DNA of 64,000 nt from Candidatus Tokpelaia sp. JSC188 (GTDB taxonomy: Bacteria; Pseudomonadota; Alphaproteobacteria; Rhizobiales; Rhizobiaceae). Below the pieces are notes generated by a model. The model was given only the letters and a program-made list of their open reading frames with translations, was not told where the DNA came from and did not search any database. The position numbers were made by a program, and so were the translations under genes. This document shows positions 43,044-52,312 of this stretch, piece by piece; the first letter of the stretch is position 1; each line of letters begins with the position of its first letter. The DNA is taken from positions 310,001 to 374,000 of the forward strand of contig QENB01000001.1 in NCBI GenBank assembly GCA_003331065.1. Direction: 5' to 3'.

Positions 43044-43079
43044 ATGGACTTCCAAAAATATTACTGCGACTCTCGATAA
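43044..43079 (+). CDS. Possible 11-codon upstream open frame before mgtE
   Basis: ATG to TAA encoding MDFQKYYCDSR, with AAAGGAAAAAGG directly upstream. It ends 22 nt before the mgtE start. It could be a leader peptide that senses translation or magnesium, or a chance frame. The rest of spacer 42808-43101 shows nothing else. Confidence 0.25.
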   Translation: MDFQKYYCDSR

Positions 43080-43101
43080 CAAGAAACCAGGAGGCGACCA
43101 T

Positions 43102-44481
43102 ATGATTAATCATATTGGTGATCTATCCCGCTCCTCGCCAACTTCACTTGAAGCATTGGCTAAGCGCCTAAGTAAGCTGCATTATGCAGATGCAATCGAT
43201 ATCGTCAATAAGCTTGAATTTGACAATGCAGTCTATGTTTTTGTTCATTTACCTATTGAGTATGCTATCAAACTTTTTGATAAACCAGAACTACAGCGGT
43301 CGGCCAGAATTCTTGAAGCGTTATCAAATGAGCATGCGGTTAGTATTCTTAACGGTATGTCAGCAGATGAAGCAACTGACGTTTTTCAGGAAATGGATAA
43401 CCAGATACGCCAACGTTTGTTCGTACAGCTGCAACCTGTTACACGTACTGAGCTTAAAAGGCTGACAAGCTATCCCGAAAACAGCGCTGGTGCATTGATG
43501 ACAACAGAATTTATTGCAGTCCCTTCAAGCTGGACCGTGCAACATACTCTCAAGTACATCTGTGATGTCGAAGGTACTCGCGAAACAGTCTATACCACCT
43601 ATATAGTAGCTCCTATGACAGGTAAACTTCTATCAGCTATATCGCTACGCCGCCTTATCCTAGCAAAATCTAATGATAATGTTCTTGATGCAGCTCAACA
43701 TATAAAGCCAATTACCATTACAGCATTGACTGACCGAGAGGAGGTAGCACGGCTTTTTCGCCGTTATGATCTACTATCAGTCCCTGTCATCAATGAAGAC
43801 AAGCAAGTTATCGGTCTTGTGACCGTAGATGATGTACTTGACGCTATGACTGAGGAAATGAATGAAAATACGCATAAGTTCGGTGGAATGGAAACAATTG
43901 ATCAACCCTATATGCGTACCAGTTTTTTAGATATGCTAAAAAAACGCAGCGGCTGGCTCTCTATTCTGTTCATAGCAGAAATGTTTACTACAACAGCTCT
44001 ACAATTGTTTGAGGGAGAACTTGAAAAAGCAATTGTTCTTGCTTTGTTTCTTCCTCTTATCACCAGTTCAGGTGGTAATTCTGGTTCTCAGGCAACGTCA
44101 CTTATTATCCGTGCATTGGCCTTACGTGAGATAACAGTCAAAGATTGGCGAAAAGTTATTGCTCGCGAATTACCAATTGGGCTTGCTCTTGGCGCAATTC
44201 TTGGCGTAATAGGCTTTATCCGTATTGCTGTCTGGCAACATGCCGGTATTTATAATTATGGTCCACATTGGCCTTTGATCGCATTGACAATATTTTGCAC
44301 ACTCGTTGCAGTGGTTGGTTTTGGTTCTTTTATTGGTTCTATGCTGCCTTTTATAATGAAAACATTAGGCTTTGATCCAGCGAGTGCTTCTGCACCGTTC
44401 ATTGCTACATTTGTAGATGTCACCGGAATTATTATCTACTTCTCATTTGCGGCACTATTACTCGCAGATACGTTACTTTGA
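43102..44481 (+). CDS. mgtE: Magnesium transporter MgtE
   Basis: Mg2+-gated channel of the inner membrane, 459 aa. An N-terminal helical superhelix domain and a CBS pair (SVPVINEDKQVIGLVTVDDVLDAMTEEM near 220-250) form the magnesium sensor. Five membrane helices follow with the signature LITSSGGNSGSQATSLIIRAL near 330. I start at the ATG at 43102, with a perfect AGGAGG at 43089-43094; an in-frame upstream extension to 43024 has no support. A hairpin terminator follows. Confidence 0.95.
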   Translation: MINHIGDLSRSSPTSLEALAKRLSKLHYADAIDIVNKLEFDNAVYVFVHLPIEYAIKLFDKPELQRSARILEALSNEHAVSILNGMSADEATDVFQEMDNQIRQRLFVQLQPVTRTELKRLTSYPENSAGALMTTEFIAVPSSWTVQHTLKYICDVEGTRETVYTTYIVAPMTGKLLSAISLRRLILAKSNDNVLDAAQHIKPITITALTDREEVARLFRRYDLLSVPVINEDKQVIGLVTVDDVLDAMTEEMNENTHKFGGMETIDQPYMRTSFLDMLKKRSGWLSILFIAEMFTTTALQLFEGELEKAIVLALFLPLITSSGGNSGSQATSLIIRALALREITVKDWRKVIARELPIGLALGAILGVIGFIRIAVWQHAGIYNYGPHWPLIALTIFCTLVAVVGFGSFIGSMLPFIMKTLGFDPASASAPFIATFVDVTGIIIYFSFAALLLADTLL

Positions 44482-44490
44482 ATGTTAAGC

Positions 44491-44538
44491 AAACGAGCAT
44501 AGATACAATATTTGAAAGGAACCCGTCTGTGCTCGTTT
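44491..44538 (+). terminator. Hairpin after mgtE
   Basis: Arms AAACGAGCATAGA (44491-44503) and TCTGTGCTCGTTT (44526-44538) pair over 13 bp with one G-T pair; the loop is 22 bases. T-rich sequence follows. It starts 10 bp after the mgtE stop. Confidence 0.7.
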
Positions 44539-44708
44539 ATTATTTAGTTCGGCATTTTACCATTATTTTCCGAATTATATAAATTTATATAAATCTTCTA
44601 GTAAACTGCCTCTTCCCACACAGGTAAAAAACCTGTATTTGGCTTCAACGATGGGTTTAAATCCATTATTTTTCTGAAATTTTATCACACGACAAAGAAG
44701 AATAGCCT

Positions 44709-46535
44709 ATGCAATTGCGTAATATTGCAATCATCGCTCATGTTGATCATGGCAAAACCACTTTAGTTGATGAATTGCTTAAACAATCAGGTCTCTTTCG
44801 CGATAACCAACCTACATTCGAACGCATGATGGATTCTAATGATATTGAACGTGAACGTGGCATTACTATCCTGGCTAAGGTAACATCGGTTGTCTGGAAA
44901 GATACTCGTATCAATATTGTTGATACTCCTGGGCATGCTGATTTTGGCGGCGAGGTTGAGCGCATTCTCAACATGGTTGATGGGGCAATTGTGTTAGTTG
45001 ACGCTGCTGAAGGGCAAATGCCGCAGACCAAATTTGTGCTCAGCAAAGCCTTGAAAAGAGGCTTATGCCCTATTGTGGCAATTAATAAAATTGATAGGCT
45101 GGATGCGCGCCCCAATGAAGTAATCAACGAAGTATTTGATCTCTTTGTCGCCCTTGGTGCAACGAATGATCAACTAGATTTTCCCATCCTCTATGGTTCA
45201 GGTCGAGATGGTTGGATGGCAGAAGATGAGGCAGGGCCAAAAAATCAAGGACTTACCCCGCTTTTTGAGCTCGTCGTGCGCCACGTTCCATTACCAGCAG
45301 TTGCGAGCGGGCTCTTTCGCATGATTGGCTCAATTCTTGAGGTAGACCCTTTCCTTGGCCGTATCATTACAGGACGAGTGTATTCAAACTCTATCAAACC
45401 TAATCAGACAATTAAGGTATTAACACAGACAGGAGAAGTAATTGAAACCGGCCGGGTTTCAAAAATTCTTGCTTTCCGCGGACTTGAGCGTCAATCGATT
45501 GAGGAAGGCGTAGCAGGTGATATTATTGCTATCGCTGGCCTGCAAAAAGGCACAGTTGCTGATACTTTCTGTGACCTATCTATAAAAGAACCACTTATTG
45601 CACAGCCAATTGATCCGCCAACTGTAACAATGAACTTTTTAGTTAACGATAGCCCTCTGGCTGGAACAGAAGGTGATAAGGTAACAAGTCGCCTCATCCG
45701 TGACTGGTTAATGAAAGAAGCAGAAAGCAACGTAGCCATGAAAGTAGAAGAATCAGCCGATAAAGATTCATTTTATGTTTCCGGGCGTGGGGAATTACAG
45801 CTTGCCGTGCTTATTGAAAATATGCGTCGTGAAGGATTTGAACTTGCTGTCTCACGCCCACATGTCTTAATGCAGACAAATGAAAACGGCGAAGTGTTGG
45901 AACCGATTGAAGAAGTTGTTATTGATGTAGATGAAGAATATTCTGGAACAGTGGTGCAAAAGCTGTCAGAACGCAAAGCTGCAATGGTTGAACTTAAACC
46001 TTTTGGCGGCAATCGTGCGCGACTTGTCTTTCATGCTCCAACCCGTGGTCTTATTGGTTATCAATCGGAACTACTGACAGATACACATGGGACAGCTGTG
46101 ATGAATCGAATATTCCATGGTTACCATCTTTTCAAGGGTTCAATTCCTGGTCGGACTAATGGTGTCATGGTCTCCAATGACAATGGTGAATCTATCGCCT
46201 ATGCACTTTTTAATCTTGAAGATCGCGGATCGATGATTATCGATGCAGGTGTTAAAGTTTACCAAGGTATGATTGTTGGCATCCATTCACGTGATAATGA
46301 TTTAGAGGTTAATGTACTCAAAGGTAAAAAGTTGACTAATATGCGAGCTGCAGGCAAAGATGAAGCTATCAAACTTACTCCGCCAATTAAAATGACTCTA
46401 GAAAGAGCCTTATCTTGGATTCAAGATGACGAACTTGTTGAAATAACACCCAAATCAATTCGTCTACGCAAGCTTCATCTTGGTCCGCAAGAACGCAAAC
46501 GTTTTGAGAAAAAGCGTTTGACCAAAACGGACTGA
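44709..46535 (+). CDS. typA: Translational GTPase TypA/BipA
   Basis: Ribosome-binding GTPase of the EF-G superfamily, helping 50S assembly at low temperature and under stress. 608 aa, full length. G1 AHVDHGKTTLVDELL (residues 9-23), G2 RERGITI, G3 DTPGHADFGGEVERIL, G4 NKIDRLDARPNEV. Later PTRGLIGYQSELLTDTHGTAVMNRIFHGY is the BipA-specific block. It begins after the mgtE terminator and is followed 56 bp later by ppa. Intact. Confidence 0.97.
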   Translation: MQLRNIAIIAHVDHGKTTLVDELLKQSGLFRDNQPTFERMMDSNDIERERGITILAKVTSVVWKDTRINIVDTPGHADFGGEVERILNMVDGAIVLVDAAEGQMPQTKFVLSKALKRGLCPIVAINKIDRLDARPNEVINEVFDLFVALGATNDQLDFPILYGSGRDGWMAEDEAGPKNQGLTPLFELVVRHVPLPAVASGLFRMIGSILEVDPFLGRIITGRVYSNSIKPNQTIKVLTQTGEVIETGRVSKILAFRGLERQSIEEGVAGDIIAIAGLQKGTVADTFCDLSIKEPLIAQPIDPPTVTMNFLVNDSPLAGTEGDKVTSRLIRDWLMKEAESNVAMKVEESADKDSFYVSGRGELQLAVLIENMRREGFELAVSRPHVLMQTNENGEVLEPIEEVVIDVDEEYSGTVVQKLSERKAAMVELKPFGGNRARLVFHAPTRGLIGYQSELLTDTHGTAVMNRIFHGYHLFKGSIPGRTNGVMVSNDNGESIAYALFNLEDRGSMIIDAGVKVYQGMIVGIHSRDNDLEVNVLKGKKLTNMRAAGKDEAIKLTPPIKMTLERALSWIQDDELVEITPKSIRLRKLHLGPQERKRFEKKRLTKTD

Positions 46536-46591
46536 TCACTGTCACTATGACTAATCGACCTTTTCTTCAACTTCTTTAAAAGGAAAGTTTT

Positions 46592-47125
46592 ATGAACATT
46601 GATGCGATACCAACTGGCAAAAATCCACCGCAAGATATTAATGTCGTTATTGAAGTTCCCGTTGGCGGTCAGCCAATTAAATATGAGATGGACAAGAAAT
46701 CTGGTGCATTATTTGTTGACCGTTTTCTTTATACGCCTATGATTTATCCAGGTAATTATGGCTTTATGCCGCATACGCTTTCAGAAGATGGTGATCCAAT
46801 TGACGTACTTATCTGCAATACCCGCCCACTGATGCCAGGTTGTGTTATCAATGTACGACCGATTGGCAGCTTGATGATGGAAGACGATGGAGGAAAAGAT
46901 GAAAAGATCATTGCCGTTCCTGCTTCAAAACTAACACAGCGCTATCTTCATATTCATAACTATACCGACATGCCGAAAATTACTCTTAAACAGATTGAGC
47001 ATTTTTTTGAGCATTACAAAGATCTTGAGCCAGGCAAATGGGTCAAGATTAGTGAGTGGCGAGATAAGAGTTTTGCGCGTGAATTGATTACAAAAGCAAT
47101 TGATCGTGCTAAAGTTCATAAATAA
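46592..47125 (+). CDS. ppa: Inorganic pyrophosphatase, family I
   Basis: Hydrolyses pyrophosphate and so drives biosynthetic reactions forward. 177 aa. [31 protein letters not shown] and the metal-binding signature [10 protein letters not shown] (near residues 65-74) are present, along with the EKIIAVP stretch. AAAGGAAAG lies before the ATG. Same strand as typA and probably co-transcribed. Ends before the strong hairpin at 47290. Confidence 0.97.
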   Translation: MNIDAIPTGKNPPQDINVVIEVPVGGQPIKYEMDKKSGALFVDRFLYTPMIYPGNYGFMPHTLSEDGDPIDVLICNTRPLMPGCVINVRPIGSLMMEDDGGKDEKIIAVPASKLTQRYLHIHNYTDMPKITLKQIEHFFEHYKDLEPGKWVKISEWRDKSFARELITKAIDRAKVHK

Positions 47126-47289
47126 TCAACCGATTTTGTTTTTCACAATAAAATGGAATTTCGTTCTTAATGGGCTTAAAATTTGATTAACGGCGTTAAC
47201 TTCTACCATTTCCTAGTGTAACGAGGTAAGCCACTATAGTTTGCCTATTATCCAATTAATGATAGTATTTTTGGTGTGTATTAGATGTA

Positions 47290-47323
47290 ATTTTATCATT
47301 TTCCATGAGGAAAATGATAAAAT
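47290..47323. terminator. Perfect hairpin between convergent ppa and yggT
   Basis: A perfect 15 bp stem ATTTTATCATTTTCC / GGAAAATGATAAAAT around the loop ATGA. It starts 8 bp beyond the yggT stop and 165 bp beyond ppa. The AT-rich symmetric form can serve as a terminator in both directions. Confidence 0.75.
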
Positions 47324-47331
47324 GTTATCTA

Positions 47332-47622
47332 TCATGAAACCATCGGGTAGATAGTACGCCACATAAAGATTTGAATAAAATAAATAATCAAGAAAAGGAC
47401 AATTGGTGAGATATCAATTGCACCAAGGTTGGGCAAGACGCGCCGTACTGAGCGTAAAACCGGTTCTGTTGTTTGATAAAGAAAAATACTGATTATGCGT
47501 ATGGCTTGGTTGTGTTGATTGATGATATTGAAAGCACATAGCCAAGAAAAAATAGCGTTCGCAATCAGAATGCAGGTATAAGTCTGAAGTGCAAGATCAA
47601 TCGTTGAGAACAATGCGTACAT
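47332..47622 (-). CDS. YggT family membrane protein
   Basis: Membrane protein of 96 aa with two hydrophobic segments, residues about 5-30 and 70-92, and the conserved amphipathic middle [32 protein letters not shown]. The family is widespread, linked to cell division/osmotic protection in some bacteria, but its exact role is not settled. ATG with AGGAGAG upstream. Monocistronic; bounded by a hairpin downstream. Confidence 0.92.
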   Translation of the reverse strand: MYALFSTIDLALQTYTCILIANAIFSWLCAFNIINQHNQAIRIISIFLYQTTEPVLRSVRRVLPNLGAIDISPIVLFLIIYFIQIFMWRTIYPMVS

Positions 47623-48113
47623 AAAACTCTCCTAGTGTGCTTATTTATAAGATTTAGCGTACGAAAATACCTAGGGCAAGCCTAGCGTCTGCTATTCACA
47701 CAGAATAGTAGCTCCGCATCTTGTGATGCTTTTTCTATTCAGTCCTCTTACAAGATGCTAAACACCTGCTTTAAAACTTTTAAGTAATGCAAATAATAGA
47801 TAAACTGCAATGTTATTATTTATAAAATACATGATTCCTAACTTCTTTAACATCAGCGATAAAAAGCTACACTTAGTATCTATTGGTTAATGTCCAGTCA
47901 TACAGAACTGTGTAAAGCAAAATACAAATACCTTGCAATAACTTAGAGCCATAAAAAGCCTGTGCTCACTATTATACATGCCTTAGAATGATCAAAAAGA
48001 ATTTGGAAAATTAGTAATTGGTAGGCAGTAAGCGTATGAATATAAGAAGAACAATTCTTGCTATTACCCAAAGAAGAAAATTTGATAATCAATCATCATT
48101 TGATAAAATTATT
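47623..48113. other. Intergenic spacer, about 490 bp, no gene recognised
   Basis: A small hairpin with a T-run (GCATC/GATGC then TTTTT, 47716-47734) occurs without an upstream gene on the plus strand and may be chance or an orphan terminator. A plus-strand frame that begins MNIRRTILAITQRR near 48036 runs into rppH antisense; it could be a vestige but I cannot place it. Confidence 0.45.
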
Positions 48114-48638
48114 TCAAGAGTAAGCGATTGTGCGAAATTGAGCAACTACCTTCTCATAAACAACCTGTTTAAAAGATACGACCATGTATGGTATTTCTTC
48201 AAGGTCAACCCATGTCCAGTCATCAAACTCAACTTTATTTCCTGTCTGTAGGGGATTAATAGCAATTTCGCTGAGAGGACCTACAAAACGCATGGCAAAC
48301 CACTTCTGCCGCTGACCACGATATTTACCGTGCAGTGCAATGCCGATAAGCTTATTCGGAAGATCATACTCAATCCAGCCATTACTTTCCCCCGCCAATT
48401 CAACGGAATGCATCCCAGTTTCCTCCCATAATTCTCGATAGGCTGCTCTAAGTGGGTCCTCACCATTGTCGATACCCCCTTGTGGTAGCTGCCACAGCTT
48501 TGTACTAGTAATTATCTCATCGTGTCTTCTCAAATGCCGCCGTCCGATCCATACCTTACCCTCAAGATTAAAGACAGCAACGCCAACACAAGCACGATAA
48601 GGAAGCATTTCAGAACTAAGGGTTTTCTCAATTATCAT
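48114..48638 (-). CDS. rppH: RNA pyrophosphohydrolase
   Basis: Nudix enzyme that removes pyrophosphate from mRNA 5' ends and triggers decay. About 174 aa. Nudix box GGIDNGEDPLRAAYRELWEETGM (in two parts: GGIDNGEDPLRAAYRE, LWEETGM) near residues 51-73; PYRACVGVAVFN and WIGRR at the start; KWFAMRF near 118. Start at 48638 with GAAAGGGG upstream; the frame is open further but not conserved. In relatives it follows ctpA with a polysaccharide-deacetylase-like gene between; that gene is missing here. Confidence 0.93.
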   Translation of the reverse strand: MIIEKTLSSEMLPYRACVGVAVFNLEGKVWIGRRHLRRHDEIITSTKLWQLPQGGIDNGEDPLRAAYRELWEETGMHSVELAGESNGWIEYDLPNKLIGIALHGKYRGQRQKWFAMRFVGPLSEIAINPLQTGNKVEFDDWTWVDLEEIPYMVVSFKQVVYEKVVAQFRTIAYS

Positions 48639-48777
48639 ATTCACCCCTTTCAAAGCATCTCTCAATCGAAAACTATTATAACCGAATACGTTTTCTGCAT
48701 AAAGAAAATTGGCAGCATAATCTAGTTGATATTGGCTCAATATCCCTGGCTATAGGCAGGATCCCAATTTATCCGGC

Positions 48778-50115
48778 CTAATTTTTTAAATTAGCCACAC
48801 TATTTTTCGAATTCTGTGGGACGGTTATATTAGAAATCTTCCCTCGCAAAAGCTTTAAGGCTTCATTCAATTGCACATCATCCTTTGGGTTCTTTGGCAC
48901 ATAAGCTGCAGAGCCCGAACCTCTTTTATCCTCTTCATTGCCCTTGATATGTCCTTTAAGCTCAGATTCACCATAATTAACATCATAATCCTTCAATGCA
49001 TTTGGAAGCGGCTGTTCAATTGTGATATCCGGAGCAATTCCTTTACCCTGAATAGAACGACCTAAAGGCGTATAGTAAAGCGCAGTTGTCAGACGTAGCG
49101 CCCCATTTTCACCAAGTGGAATAATGCTTTGAACCGACCCTTTGCCAAACGATTGTGTTCCCAGAATCGTCGCACGGCGATGATCTTGTAATGCACCTGC
49201 GACAATTTCTGCTGCACTAGCTGAACCACCATTGATAAGTACAAAAATTGGCTTACCACGAGTCAAATCACCAGAATGAGCATCAAAACGCATGACATCC
49301 TTTTTTTCACGACCGCGGGTAGAAACAATTTCACCTTTGTTAAGAAAAGCATCAGAAACACTAACTGCCTGATCCAAAAGGCCGCCAGGATTAAGGCGCA
49401 AATCCAGTACATAGCCTTTTAGCTTATTATCCGGTACCTTTGATTGGATATCTGCAATAGCCTTCTTCAGGTTATTGTAGGTCTGTTCAGTAAACTGGAT
49501 AATACGCACATAACCTATATCTTTATCTACCCGGTAACGTACAGCTTTAACCTTGATAATAGCTCGTATCACACTAAGTTCAATCGGCTTATCAATCCCT
49601 TTGCGAATCAAGGTGAGCTTAAGAATGGTACCAGCTTCGCCACGCATCTTTTCAACTGTTTCGGATAATGTCTGCCCACGAATATCAACCCCGTTAATCT
49701 TTATAATCTGATCCCCGGCTAAAATGCCTGCTTTGGAAGCTGGTGTGTCATCGATGGGCGCAATAACTCTGATTAGGTCATTTTCCATTGTAACCTCGAG
49801 GCCAAGGCCACCAAATTCTCCTTTAGTTGAGGCACGCATGTCCTTAGCTGCCTCAGCATTCATATAAGAAGAATGCGGATCCAAGGAAGTCAGCATACCA
49901 TTTATAGCATTTTCTATTAGCTTTTTCTCATCAGGTGGTGTAAAATATTGTGTTCGTACTCGTTCGAATATATCACCAAAAATTGCAAGTTGGCGATATA
50001 CGCCACCTCCGTCTCGGTCTGGATTATTTTCTGAAGAAGCAGCTATTTGCACTGTAACCATAGATGCAAAACCAAATATGGCACCGGCAAAAACAAGTGG
50101 TATTTTACGTGGCAT
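48778..50115 (-). CDS. ctpA: Carboxyl-terminal processing protease CtpA (S41)
   Basis: Periplasmic serine protease with a Ser-Lys dyad. About 445 aa. An N-terminal signal-like segment (IPLVFAGAIFGFASMVTVQIA); a PDZ domain near residues 80-165 (GGLGLEVTMENDLIRVIAPI); catalytic serine in NGGSASAAEIVAGAL and lysine in GTQSFGKGSVQ, near residues 300-340. I prefer the ATG at 50115 over 50121, for its GGAAGG spacing. envC lies directly upstream; their close coupling fits a shared role in cell wall remodelling. Confidence 0.94.
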   Translation of the reverse strand: MPRKIPLVFAGAIFGFASMVTVQIAASSENNPDRDGGGVYRQLAIFGDIFERVRTQYFTPPDEKKLIENAINGMLTSLDPHSSYMNAEAAKDMRASTKGEFGGLGLEVTMENDLIRVIAPIDDTPASKAGILAGDQIIKINGVDIRGQTLSETVEKMRGEAGTILKLTLIRKGIDKPIELSVIRAIIKVKAVRYRVDKDIGYVRIIQFTEQTYNNLKKAIADIQSKVPDNKLKGYVLDLRLNPGGLLDQAVSVSDAFLNKGEIVSTRGREKKDVMRFDAHSGDLTRGKPIFVLINGGSASAAEIVAGALQDHRRATILGTQSFGKGSVQSIIPLGENGALRLTTALYYTPLGRSIQGKGIAPDITIEQPLPNALKDYDVNYGESELKGHIKGNEEDKRGSGSAAYVPKNPKDDVQLNEALKLLRGKISNITVPQNSKNSVANLKN

Positions 50116-50132
50116 TCTCATTCCTTCCCGAT

Positions 50133-51356
50133 TTACCTCTGCAACCACCAAGGCGCCGGGTTTATAGGTTTTCCATCTTTTCGAATTTCTATGTAAAGCA
50201 TCGGCGCACTCTTTCCTATATTGAAAGCAGTGGAATCCGCGATAAACTGTGTACCCATAATACCAACTGGCTCACCTTCCAGTAACATTTGACCCTGTAC
50301 AACATCGATTCTACCAAGACCTGCTAAAATCAAGTGATAATTGTGTCCTAAATCAATAATCAGCAACTGCCCATAGGAGCGAAATATACCTGCATAACGC
50401 ACGATACCTTCAACTGGTGATGTAACAACTGCAGTCGGCTCTGTTTCAATTAGCTCTCCCTGTGCAGTTTTGCTAAAAGTCTGCACGCAATGCCCTTTAA
50501 CCGGTAAAGAAAGCAATCCCCGCATGGCAAAAAAATCTGTCTGAATCTGTAGTAGTCTGGAATTGGTTTTATCTGTCAACAATTCTGAACGATGTATAAT
50601 CTCCGCAAGCAGGTCTTGCAAAGATTTTGCTTTTTCAGCCAATTCGCGATTATATTCCTTTTCAACAATAAAATCCTTTTCTGATTGCTGTTGCAGTTTT
50701 GCTTTTTCAGCCAAAAGCAAAGAGAGTCTTTTTTCCTCTATTTGCTGATTTTCAACTGCATTTGCAAGTCGTAGCTGTTCAGCTTTTACGGATTTTGTTA
50801 TCGCTTCAAGCTCCTTCAAATCGGCAGCCAATGTGTCTGTACGTGCTTGCATTTCTTGCACAACTGAACCAAGCAATACAGCACTACGCACTGATTGCAA
50901 GGCGTTATCTGCCCGAACCAATATGGCTGGTGGAGGATTAAGCCCTATGCGCTCGAGTCCAACCAATACTTCTGCAAATTTACCGCGGTATAATTCAAGT
51001 ACTTTCTTTAAATTGTGCTTTTTTGCTACAAGCACTTTCAGCCTACCCTCGCTTATCCGAATATACTGCCCGAACTCACGCTTAGCTTTTGCTGCATTAA
51101 TCAGCTCTCTTCCCAAGGTTTGCTGATCTTTCTTTAAATTTCCGATCTCATCTGCAAGGGTTGCAACCCGCTTGTGGGAAAGAGCTATATGTTGTTGAAT
51201 ATCTAAGAGAGCCTTGTTGGTTATCAATAATCGTCCATTGACAGCAGAATCAACCGTATCGGCAAGACTGCTGGAAATGGCAAAGCCTAGATGCTTACCT
51301 GTGCTCAACACAATTAAACACAGAGAAAGAACAACACGACCTGCAGGTATTGCCAT
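50133..51356 (-). CDS. envC: Murein hydrolase activator EnvC family protein
   Basis: Periplasmic protein of 407 aa with a signal peptide (SLCLIVLSTGKHLGFAISSS), a long coiled coil from about residue 45 to 270, and a C-terminal LytM (M23-like) domain. The LytM part lacks the full zinc-ligand set (it reads GIVRYAGIFRSYGQ, DLGHNYHLILAGL, GIMGTQ), as in EnvC/NlpD, which activate amidases rather than cut peptidoglycan themselves. It ends just before ctpA. In relatives it is next to rlmH, as here. Confidence 0.92.
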   Translation of the reverse strand: MAIPAGRVVLSLCLIVLSTGKHLGFAISSSLADTVDSAVNGRLLITNKALLDIQQHIALSHKRVATLADEIGNLKKDQQTLGRELINAAKAKREFGQYIRISEGRLKVLVAKKHNLKKVLELYRGKFAEVLVGLERIGLNPPPAILVRADNALQSVRSAVLLGSVVQEMQARTDTLAADLKELEAITKSVKAEQLRLANAVENQQIEEKRLSLLLAEKAKLQQQSEKDFIVEKEYNRELAEKAKSLQDLLAEIIHRSELLTDKTNSRLLQIQTDFFAMRGLLSLPVKGHCVQTFSKTAQGELIETEPTAVVTSPVEGIVRYAGIFRSYGQLLIIDLGHNYHLILAGLGRIDVVQGQMLLEGEPVGIMGTQFIADSTAFNIGKSAPMLYIEIRKDGKPINPAPWWLQR

Positions 51357-51486
51357 TTTTTCCTACTACCTGTTTTGCGAATCGGCTTTTCCCAACTGAA
51401 TTCTCAAAATATTGATTAGCCTATCTGAATTCGCTTATCTATAATCTTAAGAACAAGGACAAATAATATACAAAATTGCTCTATCA

Positions 51487-51969
51487 TTATTCACGATGAT
51501 AGGGATGATTGCTTAAAACCGTTGTGGCTCGATAGAGTTGTTCACCAAGCATGACACGGGCAAACCGATATGGCCAGCTCATCAAACCAAATGAAAGAAC
51601 AAAATCAGCTTGCTCGCGCACCTCAGCACTATGACCATCCGGTCCACCCAAAGCGAAGACCAGATCATGCTTACCTTCATCCCGGCAGCTAATAACTTTT
51701 TCGGCAAAAGCACGTGATGTCATTAATTTCCCACGCTCATCCAGAACAATAAGATGTATATCCTTACCTAGACCAGACAACATAGCAGCACTTTCCTCCT
51801 TTCTGCGTTGATCAGCGAACAAAGCTCGACTTTCAGCAATTTCCCTGATACCAGAAAAGCTAAAACCTAGAGATATTGCTGCTTTTGCAAAACGTTGAAA
51901 ATAACGCTCATTAAGCTCGTATTCTGGCCCTTTTTTTATACGACCAACTGCAAAAATTGATATACGCAC
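51487..51969 (-). CDS. rlmH: 23S rRNA (pseudouridine1915-N3)-methyltransferase
   Basis: SPOUT methyltransferase acting on helix 69 of 23S rRNA in the 70S ribosome. 160 aa from the GTG at 51969, the usual family length. Motifs: RISIFAVGRIKKGPEYELNERYF at the start (RISIFAVGR, then GPEYELNERYF), FALGGPDGHSAEVREQAD and SWPYRFARVMLGEQLYRA at the knot, YHRE at the end. A longer frame from a TTG at 52011 exists but is less likely. It stands where rsfS should be immediately upstream; that gene is decayed. Confidence 0.94.
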   Translation of the reverse strand: MRISIFAVGRIKKGPEYELNERYFQRFAKAAISLGFSFSGIREIAESRALFADQRRKEESAAMLSGLGKDIHLIVLDERGKLMTSRAFAEKVISCRDEGKHDLVFALGGPDGHSAEVREQADFVLSFGLMSWPYRFARVMLGEQLYRATTVLSNHPYHRE

Positions 51970-52015
51970 TACTGGCTCACTGCTTTCAATTTTTTTTGAT
52001 ACGTTTTCCAATATC

Positions 52016-52300
52016 TTAGATATTTTTAAGCTTATAAAAAGCTCGTATTTCAGGGTAGAAAAGGTGAATAATAATATCCTCAGTAGTATTAACTAAAACC
52101 CAACAGATTTTGACCTTTTCTCGTCAAAATATAAATTGGTAAAGCATATAACTTCTACCCGCTTAAAGTACTTACATAGCACGCTTTCTCTGGAAACTTA
52201 AATGCATTTTTAGCATTTTTTAAAGAAATAAAGAAGCTACTTTATTCTGAAATAATAGAAATAACGAATGATGAAATAGCCACCGTATCGCTCTGTTAGT
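52016..52300 (-). pseudogene. rsfS: Ribosomal silencing factor RsfS, decayed
   Basis: Between nadD and rlmH, where Hyphomicrobiales carry rsfS (iojap), only fragments remain. The last 20 codons before TAA (52016-52018) read KICWVLVNTTEDIIIHLFYP then EIRAFYKLKNI, matching the RsfS end (xxWVLIDAGDVIVHxFxPEVREFYNLEK). Immediately upstream in this frame is a TGA, and earlier bits, such as DTVAIS near 52280, are in other frames. No uninterrupted reading frame of RsfS length exists. RsfS normally blocks 70S joining in stationary phase. The upper boundary is approximate. Confidence 0.75.
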
Positions 52301-52312
52301 TATAGGAAAGAT

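Noticed and set aside
48018..48251. Plus-strand frame opening MNIRRTILAITQRR, faintly like the start of phosphogluconate dehydratase
   Set aside because: The likeness is a few residues only and the frame runs antisense into rppH.
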